From contig JAIRYY010000336.1 in the NCBI GenBank assembly GCA_031267485.1, positions 1 to 13,597 on the forward strand: 13,597 nucleotides of DNA, written 5' to 3'. Shown in pieces: positions 1 through 5,980 of this stretch (the first letter of the stretch is position 1; each line of letters opens with the position of its first letter). Position numbers and translations under genes: made by a program. The stretch is from Tannerella sp. Lineage in GTDB: Bacteria > Bacteroidota > Bacteroidia > Bacteroidales > Tannerellaceae. Below the pieces are notes generated by a model. That model saw nothing but the letters and a program-made list of their open reading frames with translations. It searched no databases and was not told the origin of the DNA.

Positions 1-22
1 GGATTTGGATATGTAAAAGAAA

Positions 23-109
23 GGAAAGTTGCCGGAGTGGTCGATCGGGCCGCACTCGAAATGCGGTGTACGGGTAACTGTACCGGGGGTTCGAATCCCT
101 CACTTTCCG
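23..109 (+). tRNA. tRNA-Ser, anticodon CGA
   Basis: This is a class II tRNA with a long variable arm. The acceptor stem pairs GGAAAGT (23-29) with ACTTTCC (102-108), all seven pairs Watson-Crick, followed by discriminator G109. The anticodon stem CCGCA/TGCGG (50-54/62-66) encloses the loop CTCGAAA, giving anticodon CGA at 57-59, which reads the serine codon UCG. The variable arm pairs GTAC with GTAC around 68-82. The T loop TTCGAAT sits between GGGGG and CCCTC. No CCA is encoded after the discriminator base (next bases are CTA), so the CCA end must be added by nucleotidyltransferase. Its promoter would lie mostly outside the window. Confidence 0.96.
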
Positions 110-122
110 CTAAAAAATATGT

Positions 123-1373
123 ATGGAAATGGATAGAATGCATTATAGTGGATATATTTTCAAAGTGTTTATGTTATTTTCCGGAATAACGGTTATGTCC
201 CTGTTTCCCGGTTGTAATAATGATGTGGTGGAGCCGGGGAATGAACTGAAAAGAAATATACTGTTTTATATAGGCGGCGATAATAATCTGGTAAGCGAAA
301 CATATCAAAAGATAAACCAAATCCGTGCGGGCTGGGAACCCGGCAGGGGAGAGATGATAATCTATGTGGACCAGAGTAATAAAGGCGCTTCCCTGCTGCG
401 TATAAACGAAATAAAAGATGCCGATGGGTATTATGGGCTTGATACATTGTATTCCGAAAGGGAAGATAATTCCGCAGACGCTGACGTGTTGAGGCGTGTA
501 ATAAATGAAATGAAACAGGACTATCCGGCCGACAGTTACGGCATGATTTTCTTTTCGCACGCAAGCGGCTGGCTTCCTAAAGGAACGCTGAACCGCCCGC
601 GTTCGCTGGTTATTGATGATGGCGACGGCGTAAAAAATGAGATGGAATACGATGAATTTGCATCTGCTATTCCGGATAAGCAGTTTGACTTTATTATTTT
701 GGAAGCGTGCCTGATGACGGACGCCATGTCGATGTACGAATTACGCAACAAGGCTGAATATGTGCTTGGCTCGTCTGCCGAAATTGTATCTCCCGGGTTT
801 TCTTATATATATGCGGATAGGATAATGAGCCTTTTTGATACGAAACGGCCGGTAAATGCCACGCTTGAAATTTTCGGACAATCATATTATGATTGTATAG
901 TGTCACAATATAATGAAAATTCGGCTTTTTGTTCCGTGACAATGGGCCTTATCAATATGAGAGAAATGGATAATCTTGCCGCAACGACAAAAAATGCGTT
1001 ACAGGGAGCGGATATGAATGAAACAACTTTGAAAACAGGCGATGTTCAACGGTTTGACCGGCCCAAAAAACTTATCGTTAATGGATATAATAACTCCCGC
1101 TATTTTGACCTTGCACATACGGTCGAGCAAATAGTGTCGGAATCGAATTACAGAACGTTTAACGAACAGTTGGATAAGACGGTCGTGTGGAAGGTTGCAA
1201 CTAAAAGATTCCTTTTGGGTGATAATAACGGTTTGCCCGATTTTAATGAATACGACGGTTTTTTTATCGAACGTCACAGCGGACTGACTACATATATAAT
1301 ACAGGACGTTTATCCCGAACTTAATTCGGCGTTCAAAAATTCCTCGTGGTACAAAGCAATCTATGATAATTAG
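123..1373 (+). CDS. Clostripain-like (peptidase family C11) cysteine peptidase, predicted lipoprotein
   Basis: This is a predicted secreted cysteine peptidase of clan CD, family C11, the family of clostripain and PmC11 from Parabacteroides merdae. The N-terminus has a hydrophobic segment (about residues 11-29) ending in LFPGC, so Cys31 is the likely lipidated residue after signal peptidase II cleavage. The catalytic dyad is visible: His146 in FFSHASGW and Cys196 in IILEACLM, each after a hydrophobic beta strand as in clan CD. Residue 194, two before the catalytic Cys, is Glu; from memory PmC11 has Asp here lining the S1 pocket for Lys/Arg. Several basic residues lie between the dyad residues (K153, R158, R160), where C11 enzymes self-cleave. 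The length of 416 residues is usual. The start is one of several in-frame Met codons (123, 129, 138), all upstream of the signal segment. It begins 13 bases after the tRNA with no room for a separate promoter, and it looks more A/T-rich than the housekeeping genes to the right. Its substrate is unknown. Confidence 0.88.
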   Translation: MEMDRMHYSGYIFKVFMLFSGITVMSLFPGCNNDVVEPGNELKRNILFYIGGDNNLVSETYQKINQIRAGWEPGRGEMIIYVDQSNKGASLLRINEIKDADGYYGLDTLYSEREDNSADADVLRRVINEMKQDYPADSYGMIFFSHASGWLPKGTLNRPRSLVIDDGDGVKNEMEYDEFASAIPDKQFDFIILEACLMTDAMSMYELRNKAEYVLGSSAEIVSPGFSYIYADRIMSLFDTKRPVNATLEIFGQSYYDCIVSQYNENSAFCSVTMGLINMREMDNLAATTKNALQGADMNETTLKTGDVQRFDRPKKLIVNGYNNSRYFDLAHTVEQIVSESNYRTFNEQLDKTVVWKVATKRFLLGDNNGLPDFNEYDGFFIERHSGLTTYIIQDVYPELNSAFKNSSWYKAIYDN

Positions 1374-1534
1374 TGGTTAATGATTAGTGGTTAGTGATTA
1401 ATGATTAATGGTTAATGGTTAGTGATTTAGTGATTAGTGATTAGTGGTTAGTGGTTAGTGGTTAGTGATTAGTGGTTTGCTTTTAATTTTTAATTCTTAA
1501 TTCTTAATTCTTAATTCTTAATTATTTAGTGGTT
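1371..1534 (+). repeat. Two-part heptamer array: (TTARTGR)14 then (TTAATTN)6
   Basis: This fills the whole gap between two genes. The first part begins in the stop codon of the peptidase gene with a partial unit TAGTGG (1371-1376). Fourteen units of TTARTGR (R = A or G) follow from 1377 to 1475; only one carries an extra base (the eight-base unit at 1426-1433). After TTTGC and TT, the second part has six units of TTAATTN (1483-1524; one TTAATTT, four TTAATTC, one TTAATTA). One more TTAGTGG (1526-1532) precedes the ATG at 1535. Each TTARTGR unit holds an overlapping stop and start codon (TAATG or TAGTG). Because 7 is not a multiple of 3, stops fall in every frame of both strands. I see no -7 promoter box (TAnnTTTG) in it. 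A second array with the same two parts lies between sufC and sufD. Confidence 0.95.
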
Positions 1535-2098
1535 ATGGTGAAATCTAAGATATATACGGGAGGGGGCGATAAGGGAAAGACTTCCTTGATTGGCGGTTTT
1601 CGCGTGCCGAAGACGCATCCCCGCCTGGAGGCTTACGGTACGGTTGACGAGCTTAATTCTTTTATCGGCTTGCTTATTGCCGAAGTGGAGGAGCCGGATA
1701 CTTGCGACCTGTTACGATTTGTCCAGTCCAGGCTTTTCACTGTCGGTTCCTATCTGGCTACCGACCCGTCAAAGACGGAGTATAAAATCGAAAGTCAAAT
1801 TACCGTCGACAGCATAAAAAAGATAGAAGAGGCGATAGACCGGGTCGATGGCCGGTTGCCGAAACTGAACTCGTTTGTTTTGCCGGGAGGTTCCCGTTCG
1901 GCGGCTATTGCTCACGTCTGCCGTACCGTATGCCGCCGCGCCGAACGTAATATATATCGTCTGGCGGAAACCGAAACCGTAGAGGAACCTGTTCTTGTTT
2001 TCATGAACAGACTGTCTGATTATCTGTTTGTTGTAGCGCGAAACGAGTGTCTATTGAAAAATAATGAAGAATTTTTTTGGAATAATACTTGCAAGTGA
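1535..2098 (+). CDS. ATP:cob(I)alamin adenosyltransferase, PduO type
   Basis: The enzyme transfers the 5'-deoxyadenosyl group of ATP to cob(I)alamin to make adenosylcobalamin, the cofactor of enzymes such as methylmalonyl-CoA mutase. It is cytoplasmic and trimeric in this family. Recognition rests on the N-terminal ATP-binding signature YTGGGDKGKTSL (residues 7-18), the YGTVDELNSFIG segment that follows, the CRRAER motif (133-138), and NRLSDYLFVVAR (158-169). At 187 residues it has the usual length of a single-domain PduO-type enzyme. I chose ATG 1535 because it puts YTGGGDKG at the expected place near the N-terminus; a GTG six bases upstream (1529) is in frame but falls inside the repeat. 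The stop overlaps the promoter of the next gene. No promoter of its own is visible in the repeat DNA upstream, so it may be read from further upstream. Gene names used for this family include pduO, cobO and mmaB; I cannot choose between them. Confidence 0.93.
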   Translation: MVKSKIYTGGGDKGKTSLIGGFRVPKTHPRLEAYGTVDELNSFIGLLIAEVEEPDTCDLLRFVQSRLFTVGSYLATDPSKTEYKIESQITVDSIKKIEEAIDRVDGRLPKLNSFVLPGGSRSAAIAHVCRTVCRRAERNIYRLAETETVEEPVLVFMNRLSDYLFVVARNECLLKNNEEFFWNNTCK

Positions 2099-2117
2099 AA
2101 ATAAAATTATACTTTTG
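2088..2117 (+). promoter_or_regulatory. Bacteroidetes-type promoter for the DUF2795 gene
   Basis: The -7 box TACTTTTG (2110-2117) matches TAnnTTTG exactly. An 18-base spacer separates it from CTTG (2088-2091), a three-of-four match to the -33 box TTTG. The -33 half lies within the last codons of the upstream cobalamin adenosyltransferase gene. Transcription would start near 2124, giving a leader of about 50 bases. The leader contains a small hairpin, ATCGC (2141-2145) with GCGAT (2152-2156). No experimental start is known. Confidence 0.62.
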
Positions 2118-2174
2118 CGGCGATTTTTATAAGGAACCGCATCGCTTTCGGGCGATCACAAAATTTTATGAGTT

Positions 2175-2396
2175 ATGTATTGGACCTTAGAATTGGCATC
2201 AAATTTGGAAGATGCGCCGTGGCCTGCAACAAAAGACGAGTTGATAGACTATGCGCAGCGCTCCGGCGCTCCCCTGGAGGTTATTGAAAACCTGCAGGAG
2301 ATGGAGGATGAGGGTGAGATATATGAATGTATGGAGGATATCTGGCCTGACTATCCGAGTAAGGAAGATTTCTTTTTCAATGAGGAAGAATATTAG
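2175..2396 (+). CDS. DUF2795 family small acidic protein
   Basis: This 73-residue protein starts MYWTLELASNLEDAPWPATK and carries the segment DELIDYAQRSGAPLEVIENLQE, which I recognise as the DUF2795 family, strongly conserved in Bacteroidales at this length. Its function is unknown. It is extremely acidic: 22 Asp/Glu against 3 Lys/Arg, with an acidic aromatic C-terminus (FFFNEEEY). No signal peptide or membrane segment is visible, so it should be cytoplasmic. ATG 2175 was preferred over ATG 2168, which is in another frame and gives no recognisable protein. The gene has its own promoter (2088-2117) and a strong intrinsic terminator (2443-2478), so it appears to be a single-gene transcription unit. 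The acidity could suit binding to a basic partner such as a nucleic-acid-binding protein, but that is only a guess. Confidence 0.88.
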   Translation: MYWTLELASNLEDAPWPATKDELIDYAQRSGAPLEVIENLQEMEDEGEIYECMEDIWPDYPSKEDFFFNEEEY

Positions 2397-2442
2397 TCCT
2401 GAAAAGTACTGAAACGCCTAAAAAAAGGCAATAAATGAGAAG

Positions 2443-2478
2443 ATAGGTCACTTGAAAAAGTGGCCTATTGGTGTTTTT
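2443..2478 (+). terminator. Intrinsic terminator after the DUF2795 gene
   Basis: An 11-pair stem joins ATAGGTCACTT (2443-2453) to AAGTGGCCTAT (2458-2468) around a GAAA tetraloop (2454-2457). Every position pairs, with a single G-T wobble. It is followed by a T-rich run ending in TTTTT (2474-2478). It lies 47 bases after the stop codon, ahead of the promoter for the next gene. A smaller hairpin, GCCT/AGGC (2416-2429), lies between the stop codon and this terminator. Confidence 0.88.
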
Positions 2479-2563
2479 ACAGAACAAACCCCTCGAAAAA
2501 AAACGCTTCGGTTCAACGCCGGGCAATGCAGACAGGATTGACGATCAAAATACGTTCCAATAA

Positions 2564-2593
2564 TTTGGATAATCAAAATATTCCGTATCTTTG
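2564..2593 (+). promoter_or_regulatory. Bacteroidetes-type promoter for the DUF1080 lipoprotein gene
   Basis: TTTG (2564-2567) and TATCTTTG (2586-2593) match both consensus boxes (TTTG and TAnnTTTG) exactly with an 18-base spacer. Transcription would start near 2600, about 30 bases before the ATG at 2630. The leader is almost pure A/T, as is common for Bacteroidetes genes without a Shine-Dalgarno sequence. Apart from this promoter and the terminator, nothing else is evident in the gap 2397-2629. Confidence 0.8.
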
Positions 2594-2629
2594 CAGCAAA
2601 CATATTTATAATAATAATATCAGGAAGTT

Positions 2630-4006
2630 ATGAAAACATTTTTTAATCTTGCAGTTTGTTTTGTGGTATTGTTCGGTTCATGCACGTCAGGCGACGGATG
2701 GGTCGAATTGTTTAATGGGAAGGATATTGCCGGGTTCCAGCAATTGAACGGAAAAGCGCCTTACCGCGTGGAAGACGGAATGCTTGTCGGCGTTTCGGTC
2801 AAAGGCCAGCCCAACAGTTTTATGGTAACCGAACAGAGTTATGGCGATTTCATTCTGGAGTTTGACGTTTTATGCGATCCGGCGCTTAATTCCGGCGTGC
2901 AGTTCCGCAGCGAAAGCCGTCCGGATTATAACAACGGCCGCGTGCACGGCTATCAGTGCGAGATTGACCCTTCGGCGCGCGCCTGGAGCGGAGGCATTTA
3001 TGACGAAGCGCGCCGTGGCTGGCTTATCACGCTGGAGGGTAACGAACCGGGACGCTCTGCTTACAGGAAAGACGACTGGAATCATTACCGGATAGAGGCG
3101 TTCGGCGACACGATGCGCATCTGGCTGAATGACGTCAATACGGCCAATCTGCTCGACAACACGAACCCGCAGGGCTTTATCGCGTTTCAGGTGCACGGCA
3201 TAGGGAACAATGACGCCCTGGAGGGCAAAGAGATTAAATGGAAAAATATCCGCATCCTGACGGAACGCGTGGGGCAGAATCTTTTGCAGGGAACGCTGGC
3301 GCCTGAAATAAACAGGATACCGAATGTCCTTTCCGCAGGCGAGCAGGCCGACGGATGGAAACTTTTGTTTGACGGGCGGACGAACGCCGGATGGCGCGGC
3401 GCTCATAAGGACGCGTTCCCCGCCAATGGCTGGAAAATAGCGGAGGGCGCGATAACCGTGCTGCGCACCGACGGAAGCGAATCCACGCATGGCGGGGATA
3501 TCGTGACGACGGACGAATATGCGGCTTTCGAGCTGAGCTTCGAATTTAAAATCACGGAGGGCGCAAACAGCGGCGTGAAATATTTTGTAACGGAGAGCGA
3601 AAAGCAGAAAGGTTCCGCATTCGGACTTGAATATCAGGTTCTCGATGATGCCGTTCATCCCGACGCGAAGCTCTATACGACTGTGCCCGGAAGCCGCGCC
3701 TGCGCCGGCCTCTATGATTTGATTGCGCCTCAGAACAAGCGCTTCAATGGCGTCGGACAGTGGAACCAGGCGGTCATAAAAGCCTTTCCCGACAACCATA
3801 CGGAACATTGGCTGAATGGATTCAAGACCCTTGAATACGAGCGTGGCTCCGACGCTTTCCGCGAACTGGTGAAAGGCAGTAAGTATGCGGCGAAAGTTTA
3901 CAACGAAAACGGACTGTTCGGCGAAGCTCCCAAAGGGCATCTTCTGCTTCAGGATCATGGCGATGAAGTTTCTTTCCGCAGCATCAAAATAAAGGAATTG
4001 CGGTAA
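2630..4006 (+). CDS. Lipoprotein with two DUF1080 (3-keto-disaccharide hydrolase-like) domains
   Basis: The N-terminus is a lipoprotein signal (MKTFFNLAVCFVVLFGSC, lipid-bearing Cys18), so the protein should be anchored in the periplasm or outer membrane. Two copies of the DUF1080 domain follow, a concanavalin-like beta-sandwich family (Pfam PF06439) now linked to hydrolysis of 3-keto-glycosides. The first runs from about residue 23 (WVELFNGKDIAGF) to 211 (KWKNIRIL). The second runs from about 240 (DGWKLLFDGRTNAGW) to the end (FRSIKIKEL). Each copy shows the family features: an N-terminal LFDG/LFNG strand, a central NSGVQF or NSGVKY strand, and a closing I-strand. The copies are diverged in sequence. 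The second contains the HPDAK and AGLYDL segments often seen in the larger DUF1080 members. No partner oxidoreductase gene is visible in the window, so a role in keto-sugar use is inferred from family only. It has its own promoter. Confidence 0.85.
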   Translation: MKTFFNLAVCFVVLFGSCTSGDGWVELFNGKDIAGFQQLNGKAPYRVEDGMLVGVSVKGQPNSFMVTEQSYGDFILEFDVLCDPALNSGVQFRSESRPDYNNGRVHGYQCEIDPSARAWSGGIYDEARRGWLITLEGNEPGRSAYRKDDWNHYRIEAFGDTMRIWLNDVNTANLLDNTNPQGFIAFQVHGIGNNDALEGKEIKWKNIRILTERVGQNLLQGTLAPEINRIPNVLSAGEQADGWKLLFDGRTNAGWRGAHKDAFPANGWKIAEGAITVLRTDGSESTHGGDIVTTDEYAAFELSFEFKITEGANSGVKYFVTESEKQKGSAFGLEYQVLDDAVHPDAKLYTTVPGSRACAGLYDLIAPQNKRFNGVGQWNQAVIKAFPDNHTEHWLNGFKTLEYERGSDAFRELVKGSKYAAKVYNENGLFGEAPKGHLLLQDHGDEVSFRSIKIKELR

Positions 4007-4021
4007 TATTAAAAAAAATAA

Positions 4022-4062
4022 TGCAATCTTTTGTGGAATTGCAATTATTTATTGTATCTTTG
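4022..4062 (+). promoter_or_regulatory. Promoter of the rimP-nusA-infB operon with an overlapping inverted repeat
   Basis: The -7 box TATCTTTG (4055-4062) is an exact match to TAnnTTTG. TTTG at 4030-4033 serves as the -33 box with a 21-base spacer. A perfect inverted repeat, TGCAAT (4022-4027) and ATTGCA (4038-4043) with 10 bases between, is centred on that -33 box, a place where a repressor could block polymerase. It could instead be a weak transcript hairpin after the DUF1080 gene, which otherwise lacks a terminator. The expected transcription start near 4069 leaves a leader of about 54 bases before rimP. The promoter call is firmer than the operator reading. Confidence 0.72.
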
Positions 4063-4088
4063 CCGACGGATAAGGTAAAGTGAAGATG

Positions 4089-4116
4089 AAGGGGGGCAAA
4101 CAGTTCCCCCTTTTTT
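4089..4116 (+). promoter_or_regulatory. Terminator-like hairpin in the rimP leader (possible attenuator)
   Basis: AAGGGGG (4089-4095) pairs with CCCCCTT (4106-4112) around a ten-base loop and runs straight into six T residues (4111-4116). This has the form of an intrinsic terminator, yet it lies downstream of the operon promoter and ends only 6 bases before the rimP ATG. Transcripts of rimP, nusA, infB and the genes behind them would have to read through it. An attenuator acting on NusA supply is a natural reading, since NusA promotes pausing and termination at hairpins. From memory, a terminator-type rimP leader is described in gammaproteobacteria. The hairpin could also limit ribosome access to the rimP start. 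Confidence 0.6.
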
Positions 4117-4122
4117 ATAATT

Positions 4123-4587
4123 ATGACAGATAAGGATTTTATAAAAAGCCTGGTAGAGGAAAAGTTGAAAGAGTCGGATTCTTTTCTTGTGGAAATATCC
4201 GTTGACCCGGACAATCGGATCGTCGTGGAGATCGATAATGACAGTGGCGTAAGCATCGACGAATGTGTCGTCATGAGCCGTTACATAGAGGAATGCCTGG
4301 ATCGCGAAAAGGAGGATTTTGAGCTTGAAGTGGGATCTTCGGGTCTGACGTCGCCCTTTAAAACGGTGCGGCAGTATGTGAAAAACCTGGGGAAAGAAGT
4401 GGAGATGCTGCTGAAAAACGGCACGAAACTTACCGGAATATTAAAGGCGGCCGACGGGCAATGCGCGACGATAACAGTCGGGAAGAAGGTCAAAGCCGAC
4501 GGCTCCAAACGGAAAACGACGGTACGGGAAGATCAGGCATATTCGTATGACGAAATAAAATACACAAAATATTTAATCGGTTTCTAA
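4123..4587 (+). CDS. rimP: Ribosome maturation factor RimP
   Basis: RimP binds the free 30S subunit and helps its late assembly. The 154-residue protein has the expected two parts. An alpha/beta N-terminal domain (about residues 1-80) includes the IVVEIDNDSGVSIDECVVMSRYIEE stretch and the characteristic FELEVGSSGLTSPF segment (family pattern YxLEVSSPGLdRPL). A small Sm-like beta barrel (about 84-154) follows, seen in GTKLTGILKAADG and the strands after it. The position directly before nusA and infB is the classic one. The Ser-Ser-Gly here, where many RimP proteins have Ser-Ser/Pro-Gly, agrees with Bacteroidetes homologues as far as I recall. ATG 4123 follows the T-run of the leader hairpin; there is no Shine-Dalgarno sequence. 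The gap to nusA is 9 bases, so the two are surely co-transcribed. Confidence 0.94.
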   Translation: MTDKDFIKSLVEEKLKESDSFLVEISVDPDNRIVVEIDNDSGVSIDECVVMSRYIEECLDREKEDFELEVGSSGLTSPFKTVRQYVKNLGKEVEMLLKNGTKLTGILKAADGQCATITVGKKVKADGSKRKTTVREDQAYSYDEIKYTKYLIGF

Positions 4588-4596
4588 ATAAAAATT

Positions 4597-5928
4597 ATGG
4601 CAAGAAGAAAAGAAGAAACAATCAGTATGATTGACACGCTGGCGGAATTTAAGGATCTTAAAAACATTGACAAGGAAACGATGATAAACGTCCTGGAAGA
4701 ATCGTTTCGCAATGTGATAGCCAAGATGTTCGGTACGGACGAGAATTATGATATTATTATAAATCCCGAAAAGGGGGATTTTGAAATATGGCGCAACCGG
4801 ACGGTTGTCCCGGACGGACGGCTGGAAGATCCGAACCTGCAGGTGACATTGAGCGAGGCGCGTGAAATGGACCCCGACTGCGAGGTGGACGAAGAGGTGA
4901 CGGACGAAGTCTATTTTGAAAAATTCGGCCGGCGCGCTATCCTTAACCTGCGTCAGACGCTCGCATCCAAAATCCTGGAACTGCAGAAAGACAGCCTTTA
5001 TTCCCGCTATAAGGAACATATCGGCACGATCGTCTCGGCGGAAGTTTATCAGATATGGAAAAAGGAAATACTGCTGCTCGATGATGACGGAAATGAACTG
5101 CTGCTTCCCAAACAGGAACAGATTCCTTCGGATTTCTTCCGCAAAGGCGAGGCTGCCCGCGCGGTTATCAAGGACGTGACAAACGATAACAACAATCCGA
5201 GAATCGTTCTTTCGCGTACCAGCAACGTGTTTCTGCAACGCCTGTTTGAACTTGAAGTGCCTGAGATAAACGATGGCCTGATTACCATCAAGGCGATTGC
5301 GCGTATCCCCGGCGAACGCGCCAAAATTGCGGTTGAATCGTATGACGACCGTATTGACCCGGTAGGCGCCTGCGTCGGCATGAAAGGCTCGCGCATACGC
5401 GGTATTGTCCACGAATTGCGTAACGAAAACATCGATGTTGTCAACTATACGTCCAATACTTCGCTGTTTATCCAGCGTGCGTTAAGTCCGGCGAAAGTAT
5501 CCTCGATACGCGTTAATGAGGAAGACCGGACGGCGGAAGTATTTCTTCATCCCGACGAAGTATCGCTCGCTATCGGCAAGGGCGGCATGAACATTAAACT
5601 TGCCTGTATGCTGACCGAACATAAGATAGACGTGTTCCGCGACATAGACGATGCGGACGAGGAGGATATTTACCTGGATGAATTTATTGATGAAATAGAC
5701 CGATGGGTTATCGACGCACTGAAATCGCTGGGCTGCAATACGGCAAAATCCGTTCTGGCCATGTCGCCGGAGGATATTATGGAGCGGGCAGATCTTGAAG
5801 AACAGACGGTCAGGGACGTTTACCGTGTTCTGGCAGCCGAATTTGAAGAGGAGGTCGACCGTAATGCTCCGGAGGAAAATATTGCTGATACAAATGCGGG
5901 GGAATCCGGTGAGGAGCCTCAGGCCTGA
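4597..5928 (+). CDS. nusA: Transcription elongation, termination and antitermination factor NusA
   Basis: NusA binds RNA polymerase and nascent RNA, promoting pausing and intrinsic termination and taking part in antitermination on rRNA. Domains in order: N-terminal polymerase-binding domain (about residues 1-130), S1 domain (about 140-205, starting IGTIVSAEVYQ), KH1 with its GMKG loop at 261-264, and KH2 with GKGG at 327-330. The pattern VGACVGMKGSRI and the LAIGKGGMNIKLA segment are diagnostic. After KH2 a helical stretch (about 368-425, including ALKSLGCNTAKSVLAMSPEDI) resembles a single helix-hairpin-helix unit, followed by a short acidic tail. At 443 residues it is shorter than the E. coli protein (495), lacking the full pair of acidic repeats, as is usual in Bacteroidetes. 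It probably feeds back on its own operon through the leader hairpin. Confidence 0.96.
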   Translation: MARRKEETISMIDTLAEFKDLKNIDKETMINVLEESFRNVIAKMFGTDENYDIIINPEKGDFEIWRNRTVVPDGRLEDPNLQVTLSEAREMDPDCEVDEEVTDEVYFEKFGRRAILNLRQTLASKILELQKDSLYSRYKEHIGTIVSAEVYQIWKKEILLLDDDGNELLLPKQEQIPSDFFRKGEAARAVIKDVTNDNNNPRIVLSRTSNVFLQRLFELEVPEINDGLITIKAIARIPGERAKIAVESYDDRIDPVGACVGMKGSRIRGIVHELRNENIDVVNYTSNTSLFIQRALSPAKVSSIRVNEEDRTAEVFLHPDEVSLAIGKGGMNIKLACMLTEHKIDVFRDIDDADEEDIYLDEFIDEIDRWVIDALKSLGCNTAKSVLAMSPEDIMERADLEEQTVRDVYRVLAAEFEEEVDRNAPEENIADTNAGESGEEPQA

Positions 5929-5980
5929 CACCGGTTAAACATGGAGTTATGTATAAATTGATAAAAAAACAAACTTATAT

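Noticed and set aside
1371..1534. Possible CRISPR array or iteron origin
   Set aside because: Units are 7 bases with no spacers, and no cas, replication initiator or DnaA-box cluster is nearby. The same array recurs between sufC and sufD, pointing to a dispersed repeat.
1529..1534. GTG start for the adenosyltransferase, six bases upstream of the ATG
   Set aside because: It lies in the repeat and adds only Met-Val before a good ATG; the conserved YTGGGDKG motif is placed well by ATG 1535.
2168..2174. ATG at 2168 as the start of the small gene
   Set aside because: It is in a different frame and gives no recognisable product, whereas ATG 2175 gives the conserved MYWTLELAS start of DUF2795.
5929..5980. 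Separate promoter for infB
   Set aside because: The 52-base gap has no TAnnTTTG box; read-through from nusA explains expression.
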